From Lunularia cruciata (taxonomy: Eukaryota; Streptophyta; Marchantiopsida; Lunulariales; Lunulariaceae), in NCBI GenBank assembly GCA_948567375.1, contig OX419759.1, forward strand, positions 7,222,744-7,286,743: a stretch of DNA of 64,000 nt, given 5' to 3'. The notes beneath the pieces were generated by a model, which had not been told where the DNA came from, did not search any database, and saw only the letters and a program-made list of their open reading frames with translations. Shown here piece after piece: positions 25,143 to 36,408 of the stretch. Numbering within the stretch: position 1 is the first letter of the stretch; the number at the start of each line of letters is the position of its first letter. The translations under genes and the position numbers were made by a program.

Positions 25143-25345
25143 GGTCAACTACAGTTACTGAAGTGGTCATACTCCTCCCTTTAAATAGAGAGCTATCTAT
25201 CACTGCTGCTTCCAAATCTGCCTCACTGGATCATATGACACCTAGAGGTCAACTGCAGTTAGCGACGTGGTCGTCTTCCTTCTAAAATAGAGGGCGATCA
25301 TTGCTGCCGCCAAATCTTCCTCGATTGATCACAGTACACCTAAAC
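25143..25345. repeat. Family D ~100-bp repeat, tandem pair
   Basis: Two adjacent copies (25143-25247 and 25248-25345) both start GTCAACT(A/G)CAGTTA and contain the TCTAAAATAGAGGG-type hairpin, CTGC(T/C)(T/G)CC(A)AAATCT and GATCA.A(T/G).ACACCTA. They lie 1.3 kb from the first cluster of the same family. Confidence 0.75.
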
Positions 25346-26084
25346 GTCAACTACAGTACGCTTAGACCGTACTACCGTAGTAAGGTTTGACGACTGGTTG
25401 AAGTTTCTTCCCCAGGAAGCAAACAGAAATGGACTGGATGCTCGGATTAGACTATCTTAAACTGTGTTTTATATTGTACCAAGTTGTAAATGAGTGACGT
25501 AGTTAGCTTGAAGATCTCTGTTTCGGGAAGATAGTTCAAGGTGTCAAATTAATCGACTGCAATTAAGAATCCAGGTCTTCAGCTGAGCAACATGTTGTCA
25601 AGAGTTTATAGGGAGTATTTAACTCACGTAGTGAAGTGAAATTCTTTATGTTTATAAGAAATTAGTGGTGCATTAGGGTTAGTTACCAACTTACTATTTA
25701 TCATAACTATCTTCTGCATGAAAGCAATATATTTACTGCTAATAGCTAGCTTGCTATTTGATTTTAATGAATTATTGTCCTCGTAGACTGTAGAAGATAT
25801 TAGGATGTTCTTATCTTGCGCGTGGTATCACGAGCTTGAGAATCATAATTATATAAGGTAGATGCTAACTGGTTCCCTCTCCTTAAGTTCCTTTTATTTT
25901 AAAATAGTCTTTTAAAAGGTCACTTTAAGATAGTTTTACTCATTTTTTGTTTCTCAATAGTATAAATGCTTTGAAACGCTAAAAAAACCTCTGTTCCCTA
26001 GTAAGTTATTTTTCTAATTATATAGTTAATAAGATTCCAAAATAAGGAGATTTTTCTCTCTTGACCGAGGGAGTGATCATATTC
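25346..26084. other. Gene-free, AT-rich stretch
   Basis: No coding sequence or repeat is recognised here. Confidence 0.4.
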
Positions 26085-26725
26085 TTTGAAGATGACACAT
26101 GTCAAAATAAACTTATACTTGGTCCGAGATGATTGGATGAGATGATTGGATGACAATGACGGTGTTGTGGTTAAAGACCATATGCATGATGCAGTTTTGG
26201 AGGGAGTGACTACTCATCTGCCTAGATGTACGACGAACGAACGGAGTAACAGCATGCAAGGTCTCCAAATATATGGGTATGCAATGAGGTCACCTTTTTC
26301 TTTTTGTAGCCTTGGATTTATATGGAGCAATAGACAAGGCGTTTGACACATTTGTCAGGGAGTATGCGAGAGCTTATCATATTAGATGCTAGGGGTACCA
26401 TTGTCACTCTCACTTTCATACTTTGTAGCATATTTAGACCTTATGTGTCCATTGTTCTACATAGAGCACTGATTGGTGCAATCCATAGGAGGGAAATCAC
26501 TCTCAGTGATGCTTCTTTGGACGTCCTGGTAGTTTGTAGACTTTACAACTTGTATAGTTCAGATATCTTTGGGGCGGGAGGGAAGACTTCTTGCATCGAT
26601 GCCATTGGGGCCTAGCACCATTCTACCTCTTTTGTACAGCATGATGTGGTCTCCCATCACGCTGTACAAGGGAGAGAAGAATGGGGTCTCCCCTCCTTCA
26701 TGTGTTCCATGTGGTCACCTTTACC
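26085..26725 (+). mobile_element. Retroposon family L, 5'-truncated copy with ORF remnant
   Basis: In element sense this reads a decayed C-terminal coding region: an LVRDDW-like start near 26122, then remnants similar to 'VERV.THP', then a block at about 26285-26390 equivalent to PLALELYGAIDKAFDTFVREYARAYH. The same blocks appear better preserved on the minus strand at 36597-36890. It ends with the 3' terminus (CTTGTACAG.., TCCTTCATGTGTTCCATGTGGTCACC). The terminal 130 bases form a foldback (TACCTCTTTTGTACAGC against GCTGTACAAGGGAGAGA). Confidence 0.6.
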
Positions 26726-28250
26726 CTCTCTTGTCATATTTATGAGTGTATATTTCCAAAGTAGAAAATACTCAAAATTTATGAGGTCTCTCAAGAGAGT
26801 TTTAACCATTTGACATTATCCAATTGAGACCAGGTGAGCAAAACCGAAGAAAAAATTTGTATGAATTCCGCTACATGAATGAAAAGAATAACGATTGCAA
26901 AATATTTCGAAAGAAAGCCAAATCAAATAAAATGACATCCTCTACGGTCAAAGAAATCAATATCCTGCAAGGTCACGTTTAAATTTGGACCGTATAGAAA
27001 CGAACAGAAAGAAAAGAATAGTCTATAGATATTGGTAGACTTCTTTTCAACACTATTGTATTTGGTTTGGCTCCACTTGTGAAGCCATTCTTTCCAAGTT
27101 TGGACTGTATCGAAATAAATGAATAGTCTAGAGAGATTAGTGGACTTATTTTCAACACTTCTGTATTTGCTTTGGCTCGGCTTGTGAAGGAAACTCTGGA
27201 AGGGGTGGCGCAATATTCCTCCAAACTTGCAGGCTTTACTGTTGATGTGTTTATCATGTTCTGACTTTCAACTACACCGAAGACTTCCGGTGAAAAGTTC
27301 TAAGCTCAACATGTGTTTTGTATATGGGAAAAAGCCAAACTTCAGTTCTATGGTTATAAGTGGAAATCCGAGTCAAATAGTATATATAAAGGGAAAAGAA
27401 AGGAATATAAAGTACTATGAAAGGCAAGGGGAAGAGCAAGCACAAGGCCAAGGAACAGCACAAAAGCACATGCAAAACTACACTACCAAATGGGAAAATA
27501 TCAAAGTACCCTGATGTTATACTATGTAATGTGGGTCCTCCAATTATGTTCACTAGATGGTGAAGAAGGGTTCAGTAGATGTTCGAGAGAGCTCCTACTA
27601 CCCCCCAATGCACGAAAATGTTATTTTGAAATGATTTAGACTCCTCGATGGTATGAGTGAGACTCTCTTTCTTAAATATGAAATATATGAATTAAGTATG
27701 GTGGGCGAGACAACTACAACCCCTCTCCTTGTGTTACCTCTCAAAGTCTCAAAAGAGATATGAAAATGTTAATGAAGATGGACAAAAATTAAAAACCAAA
27801 GATATAAAACTATTAGAAAGGTAATTGCGTTGCATAATGATCCTTCTTGCTCCTAGTGGTGATATTAAATAGTAACTACTGCTATTTTTAATGAATGTGA
27901 CTTTTCTCCCATCTAATTTCTATTTGTGCTCGTGCTAATGTCTCTATATTTGTGATGTTTGGCAACTAGTATATGAAACCAAATACTCATCCATTTGTGA
28001 AAGCAACTATATCTACTCTATCTCATTTGATATATCCGCTCTCACTCATTAAGGTGATCGAGGGAAGTCTAACCATACCTCAATCTGGATTGTATCTGAA
28101 TCATGTAAATTTAAATGTAATTTGAGATATGTGCAACGGTATCTCGGACCTCACTTTGCACGGGACTATGTAAATGGTATGATCTTTGTCATACTATCTC
28201 GAACTGCATCATTAAACTCCCCATAGGAGTATAATATATCGTTTATTTAA
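26726..28250. repeat. AT-rich stretch with a decayed family C repeat
   Basis: No gene is recognised. From about 27820 the sequence resembles blocks at 38870 and 51340 (GTTGCATAATG.TCCTTCTTGCTCCTAGTGGT; AACTATATCTACTCT), so it appears to be a diverged copy of the dispersed repeat into which the chromovirus at 51905 inserted. At 26970-27230 there is a diverged internal duplication of about 120 bases (AATAGTCTA.AGA.ATT.GT.GACTT.TTTTCAACAC.). Confidence 0.45.
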
Positions 28251-30235
28251 CCAATCACAATGTCTTTTGTTTAATCAATGGCTACTTAAATAGCTTGGAT
28301 GCTCCTCACAAATTCAGACACGATAAGAGAAACGAGGCGTCATTTTGTGATTAAAACTCATTCGCTGGGGGTAGGTCCTCCATCATCGTGAAGAGCTTGA
28401 GGACAACAATTCTGGTGGGATGTGATGCGACATAAGTGAGCTTCCCGTGAATATAGACCTGGGTATCACATGGCGTATGGCCCTCTCCAAAACACAAGTG
28501 TGAAACAAGAAGTGAAACAAACGCGCGTGAAGCGAGTCTGGTTTGGCCAAAGTACACTGTTAAAGCTTTTGTAGAATGCTTTGAGGTAGAGAAATAGGTG
28601 AGATGTTCAGAGATTCAGTAAAATTTATGAGTTTACTCTACTGAAACTCTAAGAAGATCTAAAACAGGGTGCAGGATCAGAAACTGAAGCAAGTCCAATG
28701 ATCTCAAGCGCCCAAAAGACAAGACAGATAGTTTATAGGTGAGAAGTAAATGACCCAGAGAGGAAGATATGCTTCAACAGTCAGTACAAGCTCTTGGTAC
28801 CCCGAATGTCGATTTCAACAAGGATTGAATACAGACAGGCGACATACGAGCAAAAGATCAGGTGCGTATAGGACAACTGTACTGTTTGGGACAAGGCATC
28901 GCTGGCCGTATCAAGGACCTTCAGCAGCTACAATATCAGATAGTAACCCCGGTTGACGTAAAACTTAAACTCCTTGTAGAAGACATCCAGTCTCCTGTTT
29001 CTCCAACTGCTAATCTTTGGTGACAACGAAACTTTTTGCTCTGTTACATGCACTGAGAAATCTAGTTGAGCACTTTTTGGATCTAGCACCGGGAAACAGT
29101 CGTCAGTCTTGTCACTCATGAGTTTCTTGTCTCTCAACGAAACAAAATGACAGTTCTTTGGTGTCCGACTTTCCACAACGTTAAGGGACAAATGGCGATA
29201 GCAAATGAGTCGAGGAGGTGGTCATGTTTACTTCAGGTTTGCTGTTGGCCTTAGAGACGAATGACATGGATAACATGGTGACACTGAAGATTTGATGATA
29301 TGATGTAGGACTTTTTGTTCAGCAAACAGCGCTCAGGCCCTGCCCGTGATAATCTATCGTGAGGAGCGGCCGGTTGGAAGAGAACCTCCTGCTTCGACCA
29401 TTTCGACCAAAACTCGGTGTACCAGAGCCCTACAAACGGATGAGAGCACTCTGAAATCTTGCTTTGCTCCTTCTTTGGCCATGGAAATATGTTCAGGACT
29501 ACGTAGAGTGGTACCTGACCCACCCTGTAAAGATCGAGTTCAAGCGCTGTTAGGTCTTCAACGAACCGCTGCATATTGAGTTCCAAATATGGAATGTATG
29601 GCATTTTGAATAAGACTATCCAAACTCTCCTCGAGCCTCTGAGAACCGCACCTCCAAACCTCTGACGCATGTAAATTCATGAATTTGAACCTCACATGGC
29701 AGGCAAAATCCCTGGCTGGCATATGCTCCGACATCTGGACATCGATCTCTTCTGGGAAGCATCAATAGTGCGCTAAATTCAGTCCAAATCGCAAGATGAC
29801 TCGACTCAACAACACTACTGAGAATTTGGCAATTCTGATCTATACCTTGGAAACCCAAAGATGCAAAACGAGATTTTTCCTTGAACAGAAAAACCTTAAA
29901 TGCTGATTAACAGATTTCTGCTATATGATTATACAACAGCCCAGTCCTTCGTTGATTCCACGCCCTAGGCTGGATTGATGCCAGTAAGCTTGTATATCTC
30001 GCATATGAGACCTTGTTGAACGTTCTTACAACGTGATCATCCTTGAATTGAAGGATGTAATGAAGGACGTCATGGTTGTGCTTGGAGAGAGTCAGATGTG
30101 AACAGAGACGTGTATCATCACTTCTGGCAGTCGGTATAAAAATGGGCCAGTAAGGGACTCCCTCATTAATCATCCAGTGAGAAGAGGAGAGGTTTTGAGT
30201 AAAGAACGGACGCCTTTGAGTGAACAGATCTTTTC
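28251..30235. other. 3' flank of TRAPPC1, no other gene recognised
   Basis: Minus-strand open frames at 28351-28557, 28928-29191 and 29251-29670 are longer than average, but I cannot place them in any family and found no splice pattern linking them. The right part must hold the TRAPPC1 3' untranslated region. Confidence 0.35.
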
Positions 30236-32312
30236 TCAGCTCAAAGTTTTTACATAATTATCCAGGTTCGAGTTGAAGAGTTCACATCTGCAAATACAAA
30301 TAAACATGTCAAAACAAATCCTAAGGTCACTTCTCCAGCATTTCTTTTCATCATCAGTAACAAACAATGCTCAACTAAGTTACGAGTGGGTTCCACAATG
30401 AACTCAATCTCCGTATTTTACTTCGAAGTTATAAGAAGAATTCAATGCATGGATGTAGTAAACAACGTATATTCTTCTTCTCGTTGAATGAGCAACCAGC
30501 AATTGTTTCGCAACTCAAGTTTGTCGTCGTGAACCACATGCTTGACTGAATGCGCCTTTGAAAATCGGATGTAAGAAGAACTCCTGGAAGCAATGATATG
30601 CGGATGATTGAAACAGTGAAAGCGGACTGCTTACTTGAAAGGCATCTCCGGTGTATATAATGGATTTTTCACAACATACTCCACGTAGATGTTACTGTAT
30701 ATGTACTTCAAAGCTTCACGAAGATCACCCATCTTCGAATCTGTCACCAGGACAATCTGGGAATAAAGAGAGAAATAAGTAAAGGAGCCCACTGACTCTT
30801 AACCAGGTCGAAAGAGCACAAACAGTGTTTAAAGCCAGGCAGATCCCCGTGGCTGAAGTATGGAGAACAGAACTTCTACCGACTCTGATCTGTTAGAAAA
30901 ACAAAAGCACTGACTATGCATGCTATTAATGCTAGATACATTGCAATCTCCGCACACGTTGTCAACTCGTCTTAAAGTGGTTTGTTGATGATAAAGCTCA
31001 CAAGAGAACAGATGAAGTGTACCAAGTACCTTCATGCCTGTGGGTGTCTCCATGAAACTAAGTTTGTAAGTATTCGTCCGAAAGCTGTGGAAAGAACAAC
31101 CCTGACCTTGGAGTTGGGCTGCTCCTAATTGCCCCTTACTACCACTGCAAGTTGCAGGACAAGAATCAGAGCGCACGATAGGGTGTGAGAGGTTGATTCC
31201 TGCACTTCCCCTTTCCTGAGAAGACAAAAAGTTACCCGTACTTCTATGCACCCATTAAAGAAACGCAATCTTTACACAAAACGGTTATGCAGAACGTAAC
31301 TTCAGGTTTCACGTAACAGACTCCAGTATTATGTTAAACCGGCAAAATCTCCGACTGGAGATATGATAGATGACACGCTTATTGTGTATAACACAGCAAA
31401 AGTCAGGAAAGTTACAAACAAGGAGCGCTAAACCTAACCCCGAGATGAATCTGAAGCATGAAATGGACGATTACATCAGGGACAGGTTATCAATAGAAGT
31501 GCACGACTATGACTATCGCATACCTATGGAAAAAGGGAGGGAAAATTTTGCATCAATACGATGAAGACATGTATGAGTAGTAATAATAAGGTTGAGTTAG
31601 AATGCAAGAAAGGAAGGAAGCTGAGGATGTCTGGAAACAGTGCCTGAATTGTATGGGTGTAACGGATTTACGTATGAAGTGAAGAGTATGAAAAGGAAAC
31701 GATGGGAACAAACATGCCAAAACTGAGAATACTAATAATGATAACTGGCAGTGTGAAATGTGTGAACGAAAGTATGCAGCACGTCGACATAGCAACAGAT
31801 CTGTGGCAAAAGCCGTGAGTGACAGAAGTATTAACAGTAACACAATGTCCCTACAATAGATAAGTAAAATCCGATAATGAGGTTCGGCAAGACTTTTTGT
31901 TAAAAGGAAAAGGCGTGCAGGATGGACTAGTCTGTCCACATATGTCTTAGCAAGAGTCAATATGAATACCAATACCAACTGCGAGCGCTGAGGCTTCACG
32001 TATAAGTGCTTCCAAATTGGAGAAGTTGCCATAAGAGCTAATATACAAATAAGAATCTTGAATTGCAACCAAAGGCAATGGAAAGCAATGCGAAGAAATG
32101 GCCTTCACATACCCTACGGGATCCATTTTCGCGGTGAACGACTTGAGAGAGAAAAGAAGACCAAACATGAGCTTTTGGTCCTCTTGGCGACTTAAAGCAC
32201 TGAGTGGCCGCAGCCACACGTGATAATGTACACACACTCCTTGTCTATTGAACATGTACAGACATCGCATGCGCGTAGAACTTCCAGGGCCTGCTCCCAC
32301 CGCCTGTTGCAT
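30236..32312 (-). CDS. TRAPPC1: Trafficking protein particle complex subunit 1 (TRAPPC1/BET5)
   Basis: Coding exons in gene order are 32312-32113, 31144-31030, 30756-30635 and 30287-30236. All have GT-AG borders and compatible phases, giving 162 residues; plant orthologues are about 169. The protein is a longin-fold core subunit of the TRAPP tethering complex, which activates Rab1/Ypt1-type GTPases in ER-Golgi and later traffic. Family blocks are the MFNRQGVC start of the longin domain (about residue 20), QEDQKLMFGLLFSLKSFTAK, GQGCSFHSFRTNTYKLSFME, ETPTGMK, GDLREALKYIY and YVEYVVKNPLY. The C-terminus CELFNSNLDNYVKTLS closely resembles the plant orthologue. The start is the ATG at 32310-32312. 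The N-terminus (MQQAVGAGPGSS) differs from seed plants, as is usual for this region. The exon 1 donor reads GG|GTATGT. No frame defects were seen. Confidence 0.95.
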
Positions 32313-33263
32313 CGCGGCTGATCTCTTTGCTCAAAATGACCTGCGATATGACTCAAATAATTTCTTCCTGGTGACCTTCCTTCCGATTATCTCATCGTTG
32401 ATCGACCTTACCTGCAATATATGAGTGTGGGAGACAAGGACTCCTCCAGTCAATAACATCATATTTGTATAAATCCAGAAACATACCGGCATCACAGTGC
32501 TCGTCAATTGATGTTACAAGTCCAACAGGTTCCTGCGGGCAGTGATTGCTCCCATGGAATATACATGCAGGGAGAGACCGCAATCTAAGCATCAGGATTG
32601 AGAATTTATGTGAGCTCGAAAGGTCTAAAAGCACTCGTACAAGCAATGGCTGTAGTGTTATCAACTCCACCAAGAAGAGCGAGGATTATATTTGGCTCCC
32701 AATCTAATGGCTCGCCCGGGCAATGTCGGCCAAGAATCCCTTCAAAACTCGAGAGCACGGGAACTTATCACCGATAAGAGCAGTCAAGGCAAACTCGATG
32801 AGCTACCACGTCCAGCTATAAAAACTTCCGATCGCACTTCACCAACTAAAGACCAATTTTGAAAGAAATACCAGGGCTCACCAGCCGTATCAAGTTCAAG
32901 GCATGTATTATCGTTTTCAACTTAATTCAATCGTCTAAACGTCTAGTCTGGACAAACGCAAAGCTGCATTACCCCGCAAATCCACCAAAGCATATAAGGA
33001 AGCAGCTTGCGTGCATTTTCCCCTATGCAGATAGTTCTTAAGAGCTTGTCCTATCAGGCTCTCTCACAGAATTTTACTTTTAAAGACAACTTCGGTTCGC
33101 ACAGCTCTTACAGTCAAAGAGTTCACAGCGTTTCTTCTTCGTCTTCGTCGTCCCGACAAAATTGACAACCCGACGCACCAATAGGAATTGAAATTTTCTG
33201 GGAGCAGAAGCGGAAATCAATCGAAAGCGATTCTTTTCGAGAAAACGACGAGCAAATCGATCT
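32313..33263 (-). other. 5' flank and probable leader of TRAPPC1
   Basis: No domain is recognised in the minus-strand frames at 32392-32673 and 33080-33337; they may be untranslated leader. The part near 33110-33180 is rich in CTTCTTCGTC on the plus strand, which looks like a plus-strand leader instead, so a shared bidirectional promoter is possible. Confidence 0.3.
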
Positions 33264-33264
33264 A

Positions 33265-33273
33265 AAACCCTAA
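33265..33273 (+). promoter_or_regulatory. Telo-box AAACCCTAA
   Basis: This interstitial telomere-like motif is common in promoters and leaders of plant housekeeping genes. It lies about 950 bases upstream of the TRAPPC1 ATG and 40 bases before a plus-strand ATG at 33314. Confidence 0.4.
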
Positions 33274-33313
33274 ATTTAAAATCCGGATTCGAATGTGAAC
33301 TCTGTCGAGACCC

Positions 33314-33425
33314 ATGGCATCGATCGAAGGACAGCAATCCTTCATGAGGACCCCGGAAGTAAATGGACCTCGATTATGTGAAGAATTCAATCCCATCAAA
33401 CACTCTCCATTGCCAATTCTGGAAT
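33314..33425 (+). CDS. Possible first exon or orphan small ORF
   Basis: A frame starts MASIEGQQSFMRTPEVNG and runs 37 codons to TAG at 33423-33425. It follows a pyrimidine-rich leader and a telo-box, and GAA|GTAAAT near 33357 could be a splice donor. If so, the downstream gene has been displaced or destroyed by the retroposon insertions that begin at 33535, because no continuation is recognisable. I do not know a family for it. Confidence 0.2.
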
Positions 33426-33534
33426 AGGGTCTTGTCACTGTAGATATAATATTGGAGTCATGTAAGATTCTTTTGAGATTCTTTTATTCCATCTTAAGCA
33501 CAAAGTAACTTGCCCGTCTCCACGATTAGCCAAA

Positions 33535-34205
33535 GGTAAATGGGCAACCTCGTACAAAACAAGATGGATGGGAAGACCCCATCAAGCCTGAGACAAAATA
33601 GGTAAAATGCCTAAGCACCATTAGAGTATTTGGGGCTTAGCCCCATGCTACCTTTTTTTTCTCTCCCTTGTACAGCTTGATGGGGTCTTCCCATCCTTCA
33701 TTTTTCCTACGCGGTCGTCTTTTTTCCTATTAGAGTCAATATGAGAAATCTAAACCCTAAACCCTTGGTACCTAACATTATTGGACAAATGTGTTTAACT
33801 TTGTGTCAATAGTTTCATATAACTCCAAGTCCAAAGGAACAAATGGATGACCTTGTTACATACCCCTATATTTGGAGACCTTGTGAACTGTTGCTACACT
33901 CATTGTCTATCCATGGGGATGGGTAATTACTCTCTCCAAAACTGTATCACGTATAGGGTCTATAATCATGACCTTCGTTATTATCACCCAATGATCTCGG
34001 ACCAAGTATAAGTCAGTCCTGACACATGTCATCTACAAAGCATATGAACGCTCCCTCCAAGCCAAGTATACACTCTCTCGTGCCATAGCAAACATTGTGT
34101 CCCTAATAGCATAATGGGTAGTTATCCTCTATCTTCCAAAAGGACACCGTGTCATATGGACAGATATTGCATCTAGTGTAGAACCACACTCACAAGTGAG
34201 TAATG
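33535..34205 (-). mobile_element. Retroposon family L copy with an internal inverted terminus
   Basis: The minus-sense terminus (33535-33630: GATGGGAAGACCCCATCAAGCC) meets a plus-sense terminus (33636-33725: GGGGCTTAGCCCC...CTTGTACAGCTTGATGGGG...CCTACGCGGTCG). After this, the minus-sense body resumes: 33728-33940 corresponds to 36500-36880 of the better copy, and 33950-34060 matches 26085-26210 in reverse. The body carries a decayed ORF remnant. A telomere-like AAACCCTAAACCC occurs at about 33759-33771 within the copy. Confidence 0.6.
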
Positions 34206-34219
34206 AAGGTGTATATAGG

Positions 34220-34641
34220 TGTAAAAGACCGAAACCGAGGAGAGAAATAGGAGAATGGAAATTCACATTGGGACACTTGAATGAGGGAAAACTCCGAATG
34301 ACTAGCATGAGCTTCGGCCTTGGTATTTATATGTAGCATACAAGACCCTTGAAGCTTCTCAAGAAGCTTCTCAAGAAGCTTCCTTGAGCCGCTTTCTTGG
34401 AGTGCAAGCCAAGTTAACTAGGAAGCTTCTCAAGCCTCCTTCTAGAAGCCGCCTACTTGGCGTGCAAGCTAAGCTAGTTAGAAGCTTCCTTTTAGAAGCT
34501 ACTTGCTTAGGGCGCAAGTTAACTAGTTGGGAAGTTTCCTAAGAAGCTTCTTAGATGCTTCTAGAATATTCTAGGCTATTTTGTCTTATTCTCTACTTCG
34601 TAAGCCTGACTAACTTCGTCACTAAACTCTATATTGTTACA
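34220..34641 (-). mobile_element. Solo LTR of the chromovirus family (422 bp)
   Basis: The LTR runs from TGTAAAAGACC to ATTGTTACA, is 422 bases long, and is clearly homologous to both LTRs of the element at 51905-57551. It is flanked by the 5-base direct repeat ATAGG (34215-34219 and 34642-34646). No internal retrotransposon sequence adjoins it. This is the signature of unequal recombination between the two LTRs of a former full element. It retains three GAAGCTTC blocks at about 34351-34380. Confidence 0.9.
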
Positions 34642-34646
34642 ATAGG

Positions 34647-35137
34647 TGTACCAAACCTAGGCAAAACCTCATCACTGTAAAGAAAGTAGTTGGTGTAAGT
34701 CAAAATGCTCTAATGCACGATCAAGCTAGGATCCAAGAGCTTGCATCCTTGCCAGAGCATGAGCAAAGACAAGCTCTAGTAGCCTGAGGAATGGACGAGT
34801 CAACTAAGAGAGGATGTCATGTATGTTGACATTGTCGCTCTATCAAGGAAGATTATAAACCTCTAGTCCAATCTGATAATAGTGAAGTAAAAGATGAAAA
34901 GTAGTCATGTGCCCATGGAGATAGACTATCTCTTGTCTTCCACAATAAGATCTAGAGAGAAAATGATCCCTCTTTCACCTCTATTATATAAATCTCTAAG
35001 ACCGGCCTATCAGCAACCACAAAACAAGAGGAAAGTAGAGGTGCCAAGAGAGCCCAACTACCCCAAAATGCTATAGGTGTAGTCTCTTCCATAGACAACA
35101 AGCCAACCACTCCATATGAGATCAAAGAACCATCTGT
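34647..35137. other. Unassigned sequence between retroelement remnants
   Basis: The plus strand shows short hydrophilic frames (for example around 34712-34790) interrupted by stops. They could be remnants of a retroelement gag, but I cannot support that. Confidence 0.25.
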
Positions 35138-35805
35138 CTATGTGCAAAATCCTCTGTCACACACCCAAACTACTAGTCCAATAATATCACCAAAGATTCT
35201 CATAATCCTCCTATCAAAGGCTCTAAAACTTGATATGAAGGACAAGGAGGGAGGAATTGTGTGGAGGAGGTAAGTAGATCGATGAGCAATACTAGAGGAG
35301 AGTATACCAAATGTCATTTGTAGATCTCCTAGTAACGGAAGGTCATCCACATGGAGAACACCCTCTGCAAGTGCAGCGTCTAAGAAGAGTATGACAAAAT
35401 CCTCCCATCCTATTGGCATTCTAGGAACATGTAGTCCATCTATAGATATGATACACCCCTTTGGAAGCTTAAGGTGGAGAGTAATACCTAAAGGGGACCA
35501 TGCCTTGCACTTTGACACCTCAACTCTAAAGCCTACAAGATGTAGCTTGGTAGTCAAGTGGCCAAAGGCCTGACTAATCTGATCTATAGGGCACATGATG
35601 TGTGTATCATTTGCCAAGGAGAGAAATACACAACTTGGCATGGCCAAAGTAGTAGATAAAAGATCTCTAAAGTGAACCATGGCACATAAGGGTCTCCTAA
35701 GAGGATCTCCCTAACATGTACCAATAGCTGACTCCACGATGGTGACTCTTTCCTATGAAGAACCATGCTAGTAGTAAAGGGAAGCCATAAAAAGACCGCA
35801 CACAA
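35138..35805 (-). pseudogene. Reverse transcriptase fragment of a non-LTR-type retroposon
   Basis: In minus sense the frames at 35805-35584 and 35680-35138 overlap and together read part of an RT. They contain a GDPYVPWF block (family form GDPLGGPLF), a LANDTHI block at the catalytic position where the family has ADDTHI, GFRVEVSKCKAWSP, LPKGCIISIDGLHV, then DDLPLLGDLQ and HRSTYLLHTIPPS. One frameshift separates the two frames, and the second catalytic Asp reads Asn, so it is inactive. It is probably the RT of the same superfamily as the C-terminal pieces at 36597-36890, but it belongs to a separate insertion because the order is wrong for one element. Confidence 0.75.
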
Positions 35806-35914
35806 GGAATAAGACTCACCAAGGATCCACCAGCTTCCCTAAGCTCTTTAAAGATGGATGCTTGTGAGACTTAATCTTCCGAGGATAAGAGACCTTAAGA
35901 GAACCACCAACTAA

Positions 35915-36290
35915 AACACAAGGCTTTGCACTCAATCTCCGATGCCCCAAGGGAGCACCTTGATTGTATTATATACCAAGGGGGACTCCCCCGAGAGAAG
36001 CTCCATCCTTCGATAAGATATATGGATTGATGATATGTTAATGAGCTTTACCCTTAGATTAGTCTTATGTATGGATGACATGTCAGTTCTAATACTATAT
36101 GGTTGGTAAAACAATCTTTGACCAAAAAGAATCTTTAAGAAATATTTTGGTATGAATATCTGATTCATATGGGTGAAATACAATTGGAAAACTTTTGATG
36201 AGACAAGCTTGGAAGAGGAAAAACCAATCTTCTTCTATTGAAAATGGCATTTATATATTTTGGAGGTCTAATTCATCCGATTAATTATTT
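35915..36290 (-). mobile_element. LTR-like family B fragment
   Basis: This shares AACACAAGGCTTTGCACTCAAT, CCGATGCCCCAAGGGAGCACC, GATGACATGTCAG, ATGGTTGGTAAAACAATCTTTGACC, AGCTTTTGATGAGA and GAGGTCTAATTCATC with the copies at 41233-41800 and, reversed, at 59850-61277. It lacks both ends. Confidence 0.65.
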
Positions 36291-36408
36291 GTCTAAATAA
36301 ATAATATTATATTAGTATAAGAAATAGGTTGGATTCAATATAGCATCTCAATTCAATCTAATATTCAATTCATCTAATATAGTGAAAGCTTCAATATAAA
36401 GATAAAAG

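Noticed and set aside
33759..33771. Telomere-like AAACCCTAAACCC as a chromosome-end remnant
   Set aside because: Only two units are present, inside a diverged retroposon copy, so chance mutation is sufficient.
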